Assembly (NCBI RefSeq): GCF_030734285.1
Contig: NZ_CP132294.1
Coordinates: 3,224,001 to 3,288,000, forward strand
Direction of reading: 5' to 3'
Source: Natronococcus sp. AD-5
GTDB taxonomy: Archaea > Halobacteriota > Halobacteria > Halobacteriales > Natrialbaceae
Length of the DNA stretch: 64,000 nucleotides
Shown: positions 52,066 to 60,732 of the stretch, in pieces
Position numbering within the stretch: the stretch's first letter is position 1
Layout of the letters: each line of letters begins with the position of its first letter
Made by a program: the position numbers and the translations under genes
Notes under the pieces: generated by a model
Seen by the model: the letters and a program-made list of their open reading frames with translations, nothing else
Databases searched by the model: none
Told to the model about the DNA's origin: nothing

Positions 52066-52797
52066 ATGTCGCGTTCCGCGTTACGACCCGCCCGGCTGTT
52101 CCTCCGGGATCCAGCCGCGTTCTTCGCGGAACACAGACCGGCGGCGACGCTGCCGATCGCCGTCTCCCTGGTGATCGCGCTCGCGGTCGCGCTCGTTCTC
52201 TCGATCCTGTTGCTCGGGTCGATGCTCGCCGGAACGATGGACGCGACGCTGACGATGGACAACCCCGACCGGCCGCCGGAGTGGGTCTGCGAGCAGCACG
52301 GCCCCGACTCACCGCACTGGGACGGCTGTGACGAACCGAAGACCGTCGAACGCGACGCCGGGTCGCTCGTGCACGAGGCGGCGACCGACTACCTCGGCTA
52401 CGCGGCGGTCGCCCCGTTCGTCGTGTGGCTCCTCGGCGGCCTCGTCCTGTTCGGCGCCGCGCGGCTCGCGAACGGGGCGCCCTCGCTCGCCGGCGCGTTC
52501 GCACTGGCCGGCTGGGCCGCCGTGCCGGAGTTCTTTCGGCTGGCGGTCGGCCTGCTCGCGTTCCGCTACGCGCTCTCGGACGTCACGATCCGCGATCCCG
52601 GACGCGGTCCGGAGGTCGTCGAGGCGGCGCTCGCGCCGATCGATCCGATCCTGACGGTCGCCACCGTGCTCACCGCGGCCTGGCAGTGGTACCTGCTCGC
52701 GGGCGGACTCGAGCAGGACGCCGACCTCTCCCGCGGCGCCGCGGCGGCCGCCGTCGGCGTTCCGCTGGCGATCTGGCTCCTCGTCGGGCTGGCCTGA
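52066..52797 (+). CDS. Yip1-family-like membrane protein
   Basis: A 243-residue protein with five or six hydrophobic helices: TLPIAVSLVIALAVALVL near residue 30, then a Cys-containing extracytoplasmic loop (VCEQHGPDSPHWDGCDEP), then four helices from residue 115. The pattern RPARLFLRDPAAFFAEHRP at the N-terminus and LAGAFALAGWAAVPEFF fits the prokaryotic Yip1 domain group. The role is unknown. It converges with the metallophosphoesterase gene, with a gap of only about 12 bp. Confidence 0.75.
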   Translation: MSRSALRPARLFLRDPAAFFAEHRPAATLPIAVSLVIALAVALVLSILLLGSMLAGTMDATLTMDNPDRPPEWVCEQHGPDSPHWDGCDEPKTVERDAGSLVHEAATDYLGYAAVAPFVVWLLGGLVLFGAARLANGAPSLAGAFALAGWAAVPEFFRLAVGLLAFRYALSDVTIRDPGRGPEVVEAALAPIDPILTVATVLTAAWQWYLLAGGLEQDADLSRGAAAAAVGVPLAIWLLVGLA

Positions 52798-52809
52798 GGT
52801 CGCGGACCG

Positions 52810-53754
52810 CTACGCGGCGAAGTCGTCGACGAGCGGAAACGTGGCCAGCTGGGCGGCCGACAGCAGGACGCGGTCCTTCTCGTAGCCGTGCGCGATCGAC
52901 TCGACCATCCCGCCGCCGTCGGTGAGCGGCACGAGACGGACGACCGTCCCCCGCTCGTCGACCTCGAGCACCAGCATCGCGTGCGGGAACGAGGAGATGG
53001 CCGGAACCGTGAGCTCCGTGACCCCGTCGGACCGCTCGATCGCGGGGAAGTGGAGGTGACCGGTGACGACCAGCGCGACGTCGTGGCTCGCGAGGAGGTC
53101 GACCAGCGGCTCGGGGTTGGAGAAGCCGGGAACCTCCCCGGCGACGGGCAACTCGGCGCGGTATCGTTCGTAGAGGTCGCCCGTCGCCGGCAGGTTGTGG
53201 TGAACCACGACGACCGACCTGTCGGCGTCCGAATCGGCCAGCGCGTCGTCGAGCCACATCAGCTGCTCGGCGTCGACGCGGCCGTCCCACGTCTCCGCGG
53301 GGGAACCGGGGGACGCGGCGTGGCTGTCGAGGCCGAACACCTCGAGGTCGCTGAATCCGACGCGAAACGGCAATCCGCCGGGCGTGTACCGGTTCTCGAA
53401 CGCCGGGATCGGTAGCGATTCGTGCTCGTCGAACGTCGTCGGAAAGTCGTGGTTTCCGGGCACCGCGACCGCCGGCGGATCGAAGTCGGCGAGGTCGTCG
53501 AACAGGTCGAACTCCGCCGGATCGCCGTTGTGCGTCAGATCGCCGGCGACGACGACGCCGTCCAGGTCCCGTTCGTTCACGGCGTCGACGGCCGCCCGGA
53601 GGTGCCGTTCGGTCCGGTGGAACACTTTCCACGTCCCCGTCGCGTCCGTCGCGAGGTGGATGTCCGAGAGCACGGCGAATCGGGTCGGCTCGGTCGCCGT
53701 CGGGCGCTCGAGGCGGGCGAGGAGCTGTCCGGAGTGCGGTCGATCCGTCATCAT
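52810..53754 (-). CDS. Calcineurin-like metallophosphoesterase
   Basis: A 314-residue protein with all binuclear metal motifs of the family: AVLSDIHLA (D-x-H), VVVAGDLTHNG (G-D), AVPGNHDFP (G-N-H-D), VVVHHNLPA and VVTGHLHFP (G-H-x-H). It is a cytoplasmic phosphoesterase of the CpdA/Icc-like group that may hydrolyse cyclic nucleotides or phosphodiesters; the substrate is unknown. Two consecutive ATGs (53754 and 53751) could serve as start. An upstream divergent frame is not supported. Confidence 0.9.
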   Translation of the reverse strand: MMTDRPHSGQLLARLERPTATEPTRFAVLSDIHLATDATGTWKVFHRTERHLRAAVDAVNERDLDGVVVAGDLTHNGDPAEFDLFDDLADFDPPAVAVPGNHDFPTTFDEHESLPIPAFENRYTPGGLPFRVGFSDLEVFGLDSHAASPGSPAETWDGRVDAEQLMWLDDALADSDADRSVVVVHHNLPATGDLYERYRAELPVAGEVPGFSNPEPLVDLLASHDVALVVTGHLHFPAIERSDGVTELTVPAISSFPHAMLVLEVDERGTVVRLVPLTDGGGMVESIAHGYEKDRVLLSAAQLATFPLVDDFAA

Positions 53755-53878
53755 CGGATCCCTCGCGGACGAGACGGGTAATACTCACACCGTCACTCGC
53801 CACCGGAACGCACCGGGCGGTGCTCAACCGCGACGTCACGGCGCCGATAATCTGCGGCGCGCACCCGTCCGACCGGCG

Positions 53879-54325
53879 CTACCGCGAGAAGACGCTGTCG
53901 GCGGTCGCCGCCCCGGCGACGCTGAAGATCGAGCCGACGCTCACGGCCTTGAACGTGATCAGCGCCGCGTCGGCGTTCGTTTCGACGCCCTCGAGGAACG
54001 TGTCGGGTGCGTCGAACAGGAGCGCCAGGATCGTCACCGACCCGAACGAGACGCAGACGAGCGAGACGAACCGGATCGGAACGCTGCCGACCTGCTGTTC
54101 CGCCGTCGGGTCCCGCTTCGTGTCCGCCTTGTACAGCGCCGCGTACCCGATAGCGAACACCACGGCGATCGTTCCGAGCGCCTGGAGGACGTTCATGCTC
54201 TTGGCCAGCGTCCAGACCTCCTCGGTGACGACGAACGGGCCCGCGAGCAGAAACCCGCCGACGATCTGCTGGGCGGAGTCGGCCGGGCGAAACCGTCGGG
54301 GGCGACGAGGACGTCGTACTCTCAC
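53879..54325 (-). CDS. DUF2391-type integral membrane protein
   Basis: A 148-residue protein. A basic start (MRVRRPRRPRRFRPADSAQQ) leads into four hydrophobic helices: IVGGFLLAGPFVVTEEVW, ALGTIAVVFAIGYAALY, FVSLVCVSFGSVTILALLF and AVSVGSIFSVAGAATA. The first stretch, with AGPFVVTEEVW, resembles the DUF2391/TIGR02587 membrane protein group as I remember it. Function is unknown. It lies 67 bp downstream of the ComA-like gene in the same direction, so cotranscription is possible. Confidence 0.72.
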   Translation of the reverse strand: MRVRRPRRPRRFRPADSAQQIVGGFLLAGPFVVTEEVWTLAKSMNVLQALGTIAVVFAIGYAALYKADTKRDPTAEQQVGSVPIRFVSLVCVSFGSVTILALLFDAPDTFLEGVETNADAALITFKAVSVGSIFSVAGAATADSVFSR

Positions 54326-54392
54326 GGACGACAGTACGGCCCCCGGACGAAAAGTACTCCCCCGGATCGTGCTCGCCGGCGCCGCCTCGCGC

Positions 54393-55223
54393 TCAGTCGC
54401 CGTCGTAACTCGCGATCCGCCCCCACGTCGACTTCTTGCCCCACAGCCCCGAGCGCATGCACTCGAGTTCGACGATCTGGGAGTTATCCACGAACAGGTT
54501 CACCCGCGGCCCGAACTGCTTGATGTACCACTCGAACACCTCCGGGTCGGCGGCCTCGAAGACGCAGTTCTCGATCCCGAGTTCGTTCGCGATCTCGAAT
54601 GCGACGTCGGTCCGCCAATCCCGCACCTGCTCGGTGATGCCTTCGGACTCGACCATGACCTTGTACGCGCCGGCCTCGAGGTGGCGCCGCCCCTCCTCGA
54701 TCGCGCTCGTCGGGTCGACCGCCGACTCGGCCTCGAGTTCCTCGACGCGCGAGGCGCCGCCGGCGCCGAACTGGACGTTGATCTCCGGCTTCGCCTTCAG
54801 GCCGCGGTCCTGGACGAGTTCCGTCAGCGCCACCATGTCGTCGACGTCGATGGCGAGGAAGCCGCTCGAGACCTCGACGACGTCGAAGCCCAGATCGCCG
54901 GCTTCCTCGACGTACCGCTCCACCTGGTCGTAGTCCCGAATCAGGACGTGTTCGATGAAGCCGCCCGTCGACACCAGCACGTCGTGTTCGTGGCAGACCT
55001 CGATCAGTTCCTCGACGGCGTCCTCGGGCATCAGCGCGAACGAACCGCCGGAGAACTTGTAGATGTCGACGTAGGCGCCCATCGTCTCGAGGATGTCCCG
55101 GAGCTCCCGCGGCCCCATCGGATCGTAGTAGGGGCCGCGGATCTCGGTGATGCCGTTCTCTCGCGGTTTCTCCTCGCGGTCGTTGACGTGCAGGAAATCG
55201 AACGCGCGGTCGGTGTCGGCCAT
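54393..55223 (-). CDS. comA: Phosphosulfolactate synthase family protein (ComA-like)
   Basis: A 276-residue TIM-barrel protein. GPYYDPMGPRELRDILETMGAYVDIYKFSGG holds the substrate-binding segment, then VLVSTGGFIEHVL, GFDVVEVSSGFLAID and AYKVMVESEGITEQ follow, as in ComA (adds sulfite to phosphoenolpyruvate to make phosphosulfolactate). In methanogens this starts coenzyme M synthesis. Haloarchaea do not make methane, so the product here may serve sulfolactate formation or a related use. The ATG at 55223 (MADTDRAFDFL) is chosen over a start nine codons upstream. It is the last clearly core gene before the decaying island. Confidence 0.85.
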   Translation of the reverse strand: MADTDRAFDFLHVNDREEKPRENGITEIRGPYYDPMGPRELRDILETMGAYVDIYKFSGGSFALMPEDAVEELIEVCHEHDVLVSTGGFIEHVLIRDYDQVERYVEEAGDLGFDVVEVSSGFLAIDVDDMVALTELVQDRGLKAKPEINVQFGAGGASRVEELEAESAVDPTSAIEEGRRHLEAGAYKVMVESEGITEQVRDWRTDVAFEIANELGIENCVFEAADPEVFEWYIKQFGPRVNLFVDNSQIVELECMRSGLWGKKSTWGRIASYDGD

Positions 55224-55675
55224 GCGAGTTCCGACTACGAGCAGAACCAAAACGCTGTCACGCAGCTCTATTGAAGTCCTCTGCTATTGATAGCTATCCA
55301 ACGATCGTGGCCCGTGTCGGTCACGTAGTTACCGGAGCGTCTATCGATCACCCGGATAGCTGTCGAAAACGGTGTGTTGAATACAGCGGGTGAGTTCAGC
55401 ATAGCAGTCTGTAGGAAAGACGCGGATGAAGAACGCCAATACCTCTACTGCCCGTAGCGCGGGTATATTCTGCTCTGAGTTTCTTCTCTATTTTCCGCCT
55501 TGACTTTCCTCTTCCTGTCTTAGAACCGTACTTGAGTCCGGTAGTTCTCGACAGTTCGGATCTCTTCAAATCCAACTCTTCATCTTCCGCAACATAGCGC
55601 GATAATTTACGTCGAACCCCGACGCCAACGAACAGCCACGCCGGGCCGAATCACCGTACCCACAGTGTATTTTCC
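55224..55675. other. Left edge of the accessory island, repeat copy A and a broken reading frame
   Basis: The 450 bases after the ComA-like gene hold repeat copy A (55373-55400). They also hold a minus-strand open stretch from about 55650 to a stop at 55396-55398 (reads GVGVRRKLSRYVAEDEELDL and later GRGKSRRKIEKKLRAEYTRA). It has no start codon and no recognised family, so I treat it as a remnant or unassigned fragment, not a gene. Confidence 0.4.
55373..55400 (+). repeat. Island-edge repeat, copy A
   Basis: A 28-bp element starting TGTGTTGAATACAG and ending GAGTTCAGC. It matches copy B (62601-62628) at 23 of 28 positions in the same orientation. Both copies contain an internal imperfect dyad (GYTGAAT...TTCAGC or TTTAGC). 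It may be the end of a mobile element. Confidence 0.6.
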
Positions 55676-56030
55676 AACTGGTTTCACGAGGTAGGCGTTT
55701 GCGCATCGATCGGAGGCGGTGCTGGTGTCTTCGTCGGCGGCTGAACTCGACGGGATAATCACTGGAATCCGCCGCGAGTCTGAGTCAGCCTTCGTCTCCG
55801 CGAGAAATTCCTCGCCGTCCTTATTCGGGAGATTCAGGTCGAGCAGATTACGATCCGGACGGGGAGCGTCCGCATACGTGCTCCGTTGATACAGAAATTC
55901 CGCGGCCGCCTCACCGTCCCTTGTGATGTGAAGTTATCACTTGCTTTGCACCTCACAAAATGCCTCTTGGGAGAGACGGACATTACCGGGAGTATCCTCG
56001 ACAAAGAGTATCTGGAGTTCTTCCTCCAGT
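55676..56030 (-). pseudogene. Broken Rcp1-like response regulator downstream of the histidine kinase
   Basis: Translating the minus strand gives pieces of one receiver domain. EELQILFVEDTPGNVRLSQEAF (opening acidic motif) ends at a TGA-TAA double stop. In the same frame the domain resumes as ITRDGEAAAEFLYQRSTYAD, RNLLDLNLPNKDGEEFLAE (phosphoacceptor Asp), RRIPVIIPSSSAADEDT and CANAYLVKPVG (conserved Lys), then loses similarity. The natural start is also out of frame with this stretch by one base. The order kinase then Rcp1-like regulator is normal in haloarchaea, so this was the cognate output partner and is now inactive. Confidence 0.75.
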
Positions 56031-58096
56031 TACCACTCACCTCCTACGTCGTTCCCTCCCCCATTACCGTCAGGGATTGTGAAGAAAAACGTTGTTCCTT
56101 CGCCGGGGTCGGACTCGACCCAGATACGGCCATCATGAGTCATCACGATGCGTTCGCAGATGGCGAGACCGATACCGGTTCCCCCGTACTCGTCAGGAGT
56201 GTGAAGGCGGTTGAATACCTCGAAGATGCCGTCTGTCTTCTCCGGGTCTATCCCGATCCCATCGTCGCGGACCGAAAACGTCCACTCGCCGTGCCGTCGC
56301 TCGGCGGAGACGTGGACGGTCGGTGAGTCATCGCCCGCATACGTGATGGCGTTATCAAGGAGGTTCTGGAAGAGCTGGATAAGTTGGCGTTCATCGCCGC
56401 TCACAGTGGGCAGTTCGTCCGACGTGATGGTGGCATCACTTTCGTCGATTGCCATCTGGAGGTTCTCCATCGCCTCCTCAAGGATTGTCTCACAATCAAT
56501 CGTCTCAAAGTCCTCCTCACGGGTGTTTACCCGTGAATATTCGAGCAACGCATCGACCATCTCCCGCATTCGATCCGCGCCATCGACAGCGAACTCGATG
56601 TACTCCGTTGCATCAGCGTCGAGGTCGTCTCCGTAGCGATTTTCGAGTAGCTGGAGATAGCTAGAGACCATCCGTAACGGCTCTTGGAGGTCGTGCGAGG
56701 CGGCGTGGGCAAATCGCTTGAGTTCCGCGTTTGAGCGTTTCAGTTGGGTGTTGGCTTGTTCGAGTTCCCGCTCGTATTCTTTGCGTTCGGTGATGTCGCT
56801 CGCCATACCGATCCACTCGACGATGTCACCGTCCTCATCCAGCATCGGTACCGCACGCGAGAACGTCCAGCCCAGGCTACCATCGACCTGCTGTACCTGG
56901 TGCTCCAGTTCGAAGGTGCTCTTGGTCCGGATCGCTTCGTTGATGGCCTCCTTGACACGCTCCTGGTCGTCCGGATGAATGTATTTATCAAGCCAATCAC
57001 TGGTCGATGCGTGTGTATCGGCGATGAACTCCTTGCCTTCGAGGTGGTGCATTTCGCTCCAATCGGGATTCATGCGATACACGACATCCGAGCTAGCGGC
57101 GACCAACGCTCGGAATCGCTCCTTGCTCTCCTGAAGCGCCTCCTCGGCCTCCTTACGCTCGGTTATATCGCGCGTCGTCCCGGCGATGGCTTCGACTTCC
57201 CCCTCGTCGTTGAGTACCGGTGCGAAGATGTAGTCGTAGATTCGGCGGCCGAGCTCGGCGTGTTCGAACGCCACCTCGCCCCGGATGGGTTCTTTCGTCT
57301 CCACGACCCGGTCAATCTCGCGTTCGTGCATCTCCGCGTGCCACTGCTCGTAGCCGTTTTCCAGCAGGGTATTTCCTACGGACTCCTCAAAGGATTGACC
57401 CCACATCTCCAGCAGTGCGTCGTTGGCGAATATGAAGCGGTAGTCGAGGTCGAACGCGTAGACGAGGTCGGGAGTACTGGAGATGAGAGTCTCGTAGAGC
57501 CGCCGCTCCTGCTCGGACTCAGCGGGCACTCTCGTCATCTCGGCCTCCGCTTTCTCGCGCTCGGTGTTATCAGTATCCGCGGGCGACTCCGCATTTTCGA
57601 AGGCGTATGCGATTGTTACTCCTAACTCTGCGAGCGCTTCTCGCTCAGCCGCGCCAAATCCTTGCGGTCGGTCGGTAGCCAGATGCAAGGCACCGTACAG
57701 CGTCTCTTCGTAAACGAGGGGGATGACCGCGCAGGTTTGGTAGTCGCGTTTGAGGGCGTGATTGCGCCAATCCTCGCAAGGCGGGTCGTCGACGAGATTC
57801 TGTCCGACCGTGATCTCCCGTGTGCGCACCGCCTCGTTTGTCAGTTCCGCCCGGAGCGGCTCCTCGGTGATGGTGACTCCATCGAGCGTATTCTCCGCAA
57901 TCCCGGCGGAGGCTGTCGGAATCACCTCCGTCTTCTCTGGATTATAGCGGCCGATCCACGCAAAGGAGTACAGCTCCGATGCTGCGAACTGCTCACAAAC
58001 GCGTTGTCGCACTTCGTTTTTGGTGATGGTCGGAATCAATGTTCGGGTGACTTCTCCTATCACCTCGTTTACAGACTGTTGCCCACCACGACTCAT
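56030..58096 (-). CDS. GAF-PAS-PAS sensor histidine kinase
   Basis: A 688-residue cytoplasmic sensor kinase. Residues about 20-185 are a GAF-like domain (FAWIGRYNPEKTEVIPTASAG, VIPLVYEETLYGALHLATDRP). Two PAS domains follow, each ending in an ITERKE box near residues 320 and 450. The HisKA domain has the phosphoacceptor His in FAHAASHDLQEPL (about residue 480). The ATPase domain has LLDNAITYA (N box), VRDDGIGIDPE (G1) and GGTGIGLAICERIV (G2). No membrane helix is seen. All catalytic motifs are intact although the response regulator after it is broken; the kinase may signal to another Rcp1-like protein such as that at 49567. Base composition is lower in GC than most of the window. Confidence 0.9.
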   Translation of the reverse strand: MSRGGQQSVNEVIGEVTRTLIPTITKNEVRQRVCEQFAASELYSFAWIGRYNPEKTEVIPTASAGIAENTLDGVTITEEPLRAELTNEAVRTREITVGQNLVDDPPCEDWRNHALKRDYQTCAVIPLVYEETLYGALHLATDRPQGFGAAEREALAELGVTIAYAFENAESPADTDNTEREKAEAEMTRVPAESEQERRLYETLISSTPDLVYAFDLDYRFIFANDALLEMWGQSFEESVGNTLLENGYEQWHAEMHEREIDRVVETKEPIRGEVAFEHAELGRRIYDYIFAPVLNDEGEVEAIAGTTRDITERKEAEEALQESKERFRALVAASSDVVYRMNPDWSEMHHLEGKEFIADTHASTSDWLDKYIHPDDQERVKEAINEAIRTKSTFELEHQVQQVDGSLGWTFSRAVPMLDEDGDIVEWIGMASDITERKEYERELEQANTQLKRSNAELKRFAHAASHDLQEPLRMVSSYLQLLENRYGDDLDADATEYIEFAVDGADRMREMVDALLEYSRVNTREEDFETIDCETILEEAMENLQMAIDESDATITSDELPTVSGDERQLIQLFQNLLDNAITYAGDDSPTVHVSAERRHGEWTFSVRDDGIGIDPEKTDGIFEVFNRLHTPDEYGGTGIGLAICERIVMTHDGRIWVESDPGEGTTFFFTIPDGNGGGNDVGGEW

Positions 58097-58375
58097 TTTG
58101 TCACCCTATATCACAGAATTGATTTACCCCTGTCGATTTCTGAAGACGAGATTACGTCCGGATTTCAGCGGTCGTGTAGAAGGACATGAGAATTATCTAT
58201 CACCACGCCGGAGGTATAGTCTTCCGCGCCGCCGACGCGGCCAGCGCCAAGGCGTTTACACGATCGTCGTGAAAGCCGGCGAGCGCTGGATAACTAATTT
58301 GGTCGGTATCGCTCATCTCGATCTCGTGCACCTCTAACTCGGTGATGAGCGTATTCGCCGACGCGGGATAGCAAT
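58097..58375. other. Intergenic stretch with a possible terminase remnant
   Basis: Upstream of the kinase gene. Apart from the remnant at 58200-58374 (annotated separately) I see no gene. Confidence 0.35.
58200..58374 (-). pseudogene. Possible C-terminal remnant of a phage terminase large subunit-like protein
   Basis: The minus strand reads LITELEVHEIEMSDTDQISY followed by PALAGFHDDRVNALALAASAA and stops at 58200-58202. The pattern H-D-D-x-x-x-A-L-A-L-A, preceded by an L-I-x-E-L segment, is how the C-terminal nuclease domain of many phage large terminases ends. No start codon and no upstream part of the gene is present. If correct, it is a scrap of provirus DNA. The match is by eye and short, so confidence is limited. 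Confidence 0.4.
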
Positions 58376-58573
58376 CACTGCTTCGCGTTCAACCGGTTCC
58401 GTTCGTCACGGAGCCCGGCGAGGGCGTCGGCGGCCTCGGCAGTGGCAAAGAACCTTCGCGCCGCCACGCCATACGTTACCCCGCAGGAGGGGCGCGGTCG
58501 TCTCGTCGGAGCGGTCGACTACCCAGGTCCCATCGCAGACGGAACAGCCGACGAGGACATCCCGGTCAGTCAC
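58376..58573 (-). pseudogene. Frameshifted small zinc-finger-like gene
   Basis: From a GTG at 58573 the minus strand reads VTDRDVLVGCSVCDGTWVVD (one C-x-x-C), then on to APLLRGNVWRGGA. There one base shift restores a sensible end, RRFFATAEAADALAGLRDE, stopping at 58376-58378. Without the shift the frame runs into Arg/Pro-rich nonsense. This looks like one small gene of the zinc-finger-protein kind common in haloarchaeal proviruses, recently broken by a single indel. A sequencing error could also explain it. Confidence 0.5.
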
Positions 58574-59147
58574 GCCATTTCTAACAGTTACCGGGAGATC
58601 AATCGCACTACGGTAATTGCTTGACCCGTTTATCACCGGTGAGTATGGCCGCCGCTCGGTTCGGAGATGAAAGCGGCGGTTGGGTGAAACAACCGACCAC
58701 ATGGAATGGCGGGGAACGGAAGGCCGCGTCTGCGGCCCGACCTGGAGCAGATCGTACTATCCCGCGATCGAGTCGAGCCTCGAGCTACCAGACGTTCTGG
58801 GGGAGTAGATAATCAGCTATGTGGAGCAGTTCACAAGAAAGAAAGGAACCGGCGGTTACTCGCCGCAGTCCACGACTTCAGCGCAGCCGAGGAACACTCG
58901 CGATCTTCCGGCACCGTCGTCCTCGTCGACTAACCGGCCACGCGCGAGCCGACACGACCGCTTCGCTCCATCGACGATCTCGCCACGCGCACAGCACGGC
59001 CCGCGGGCCATCACCCGACTCAGAAATAATCATCTCTATGAATTTTGCGGATCACGAATTTCAACCGAAAAAATAACGATTCTGTCTCCCCGAGGGAGAG
59101 GGGATATTAACAACAGTTAGTAGTGGTAGTTATACTTCTACCGCTCT
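58574..59147. other. Gene-poor island stretch
   Basis: About 570 bases between the frameshifted gene and the secreted repeat protein. Short frames on both strands have no recognisable domain. It is probably decayed sequence. Confidence 0.35.
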
Positions 59148-59552
59148 TCATGCAGGCAAGTTGTCCACTACCTCAACGTTGACCCCACTGTCACCAGATT
59201 CGCCTTCTTGGTCGATATCCTGGTTAATCTCGGCCTCGTTCTCCTGCTCAACTACCTGAACCTGGTCCACCGAAGCGGCAGCAGCTGCGTCTCCACCACC
59301 GCTGCCGTACTTCGCGTGGTTAGCGCCGTCACCGCCGGTCGCGGTCGCGGTGGCAATACCGATCTGCGCGTTGTTGTTCTGCTGGTTTATCTCGGCGTTC
59401 TGTTCCGCCTCCTGGTCCACGTCGCCAGTGTCGCCAGTTTCGATGCTAATATCGGCTGGCACGTTATCAGCCGCCGCAGCCGATCCTGCGAACCCCAGGA
59501 ACAGGCTGCCGAGCAGTGCTACAGTCATGGTAATCGTTAGTACACGCTTCAT
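59148..59552 (-). CDS. Secreted Gln/Asn-rich repeat protein (curlin-like pattern)
   Basis: A 134-residue protein with a Sec-type signal peptide (MKRVLTITMTVALLGSLFLGFAGSAAAAD; cleavage likely after AAA). The mature part of about 105 residues has two repeat blocks: DVDQEAEQNAEINQQNNNAQIG and QVQVVEQENEAEINQDIDQEG. They share A-E-I-N-Q and alternate polar and hydrophobic residues, separated by a Gly/Ala-rich segment (GGDGANHAKYGSGGGDAAAA). Alternating Gln/Asn strands of this type resemble curlin or other beta-solenoid amyloid repeats, but the likeness is by eye only. Acidic residues fit a haloarchaeal secreted protein. No neighbour hints at a secretion partner. Confidence 0.72.
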   Translation of the reverse strand: MKRVLTITMTVALLGSLFLGFAGSAAAADNVPADISIETGDTGDVDQEAEQNAEINQQNNNAQIGIATATATGGDGANHAKYGSGGGDAAAAASVDQVQVVEQENEAEINQDIDQEGESGDSGVNVEVVDNLPA

Positions 59553-60387
59553 GGTTTACTTGTGGGCACGCACCAGTATCGCGATCGCTGTAGCTGATTG
59601 CGGTCAGCTTCGTTTCTTGGCGCTGGCACGCTGCCCAGTCGCACTCTATCACAGAATCCCATTTGAACCCGAAGAATAGTTTCGATACGTATCAGTGAGT
59701 TAGCACAGAGAGGATACAATGTAAGACGCTGGTGATTTCTTTTTAGAGTCACTGTGTTTCACCCTTTTAGAACTGTTTTTATGCATCCCCTCATTACTAT
59801 CATCAGGTAATTTCCTTTCACTATAAACTATTATTCTGTGTTACTCTCGTGTTATGAGTACATATTGTTATATTTATATACTGTGCTACCCCTGACTTTT
59901 TGTTGTTCATTATCTCACTCAATGGCAGCAATGCAGAAGCAACCGGTCTTCCTTTTGTCTTTTCTTTATTAAACAAACAACGGGTACCAAAGCAGATTTT
60001 ATAATAATTCAACGTATATGCCGCAAACAGTCTATGGTTTTTTATGCTTCGAAACGTGATTTCATACGCACCGCAAGGTGCATTGTGATTGTACGTTTCC
60101 CCGGTGGGAGGCACAGACGCGTTGCCCGACGTGTGTTTTGTGACTCCCCATCGGGTTTCTTACCGAAATTTTGAATACCTCAGAGTATTAGCAGTAGTTG
60201 GTAGCGCGGTTTCTTTATTCAGTCTTGGATCTGAGTCTGACCCGCCGATTCGTTACGTACGGATGCTTACTGCGCGACTTCGATTTGGTAGTGCAGTTCA
60301 AAATAGTCACGGCAGCGAGTATTTCATATGGGTCTGTAAATCAACTAATTATGAAGCGGCGTACCCATTTCGTGGGATTGGGTGGAG
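59553..60387. other. AT-rich non-coding stretch
   Basis: About 830 bases. From about 59700 to 60080 the DNA is strongly AT-rich for this genome, with runs such as TTATATTTATATACTG near 59870. Frames are short and without family resemblance; I see no gene. The composition suggests foreign or decayed DNA. Confidence 0.45.
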
Positions 60388-60732
60388 CTACTGTCGAAAC
60401 TGCAGGATGTCCCGATTGGAGTGATTCGCCCTATTGCAGTTCTTCTTATTCGTTTTCTCTAATTCGCGTGAATCCACCAGCGTCCAGAGACAGGCGACAA
60501 AAATCCCGACCGCAAAGAGCCTCCGCTCATTCGGAAGCTCGTTTCTCAGATACTCGATGGTGAAACGATCCCACTCGAGATCGAACACACTCTGAGCCTG
60601 TTCAGTAGCAGAGCTCACGAGGAGATCGCATATTCCAAACGAAGGGAAACGTTCTACGAGATCACGGCGAGTCTGGGATGGAGCGAAAAGCAGCAATTCG
60701 TTAGTTCGTTTCGCGGAGGAAGGCCAGTACTT
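60388..60732 (-). CDS. Possible small membrane protein, unassigned
   Basis: A 114-codon minus-strand frame starting at ATG 60732, inside the end of the alpha/beta hydrolase gene. A stretch SVFDLEWDRFTIEYLRNELP and a hydrophobic helix RLFAVGIFVACLWTLVDSRE look protein-like, while the first 20 and last 25 residues do not. It could be a real small gene with a later start, a remnant, or chance. Low confidence. Confidence 0.28.
   Translation of the reverse strand, partial: KYWPSSAKRTNELLLFAPSQTRRDLVERFPSFGICDLLVSSATEQAQSVFDLEWDRFTIEYLRNELPNERRLFAVGIFVACLWTLVDSRELEKTNKKNCNRANHSNRDILQFRQ

Noticed and set aside
60089-60563. Two plus-strand frames of about 110-120 codons
   Set aside because: No acidic bias, no recognised motif and mutual overlap in an AT-rich decayed region.
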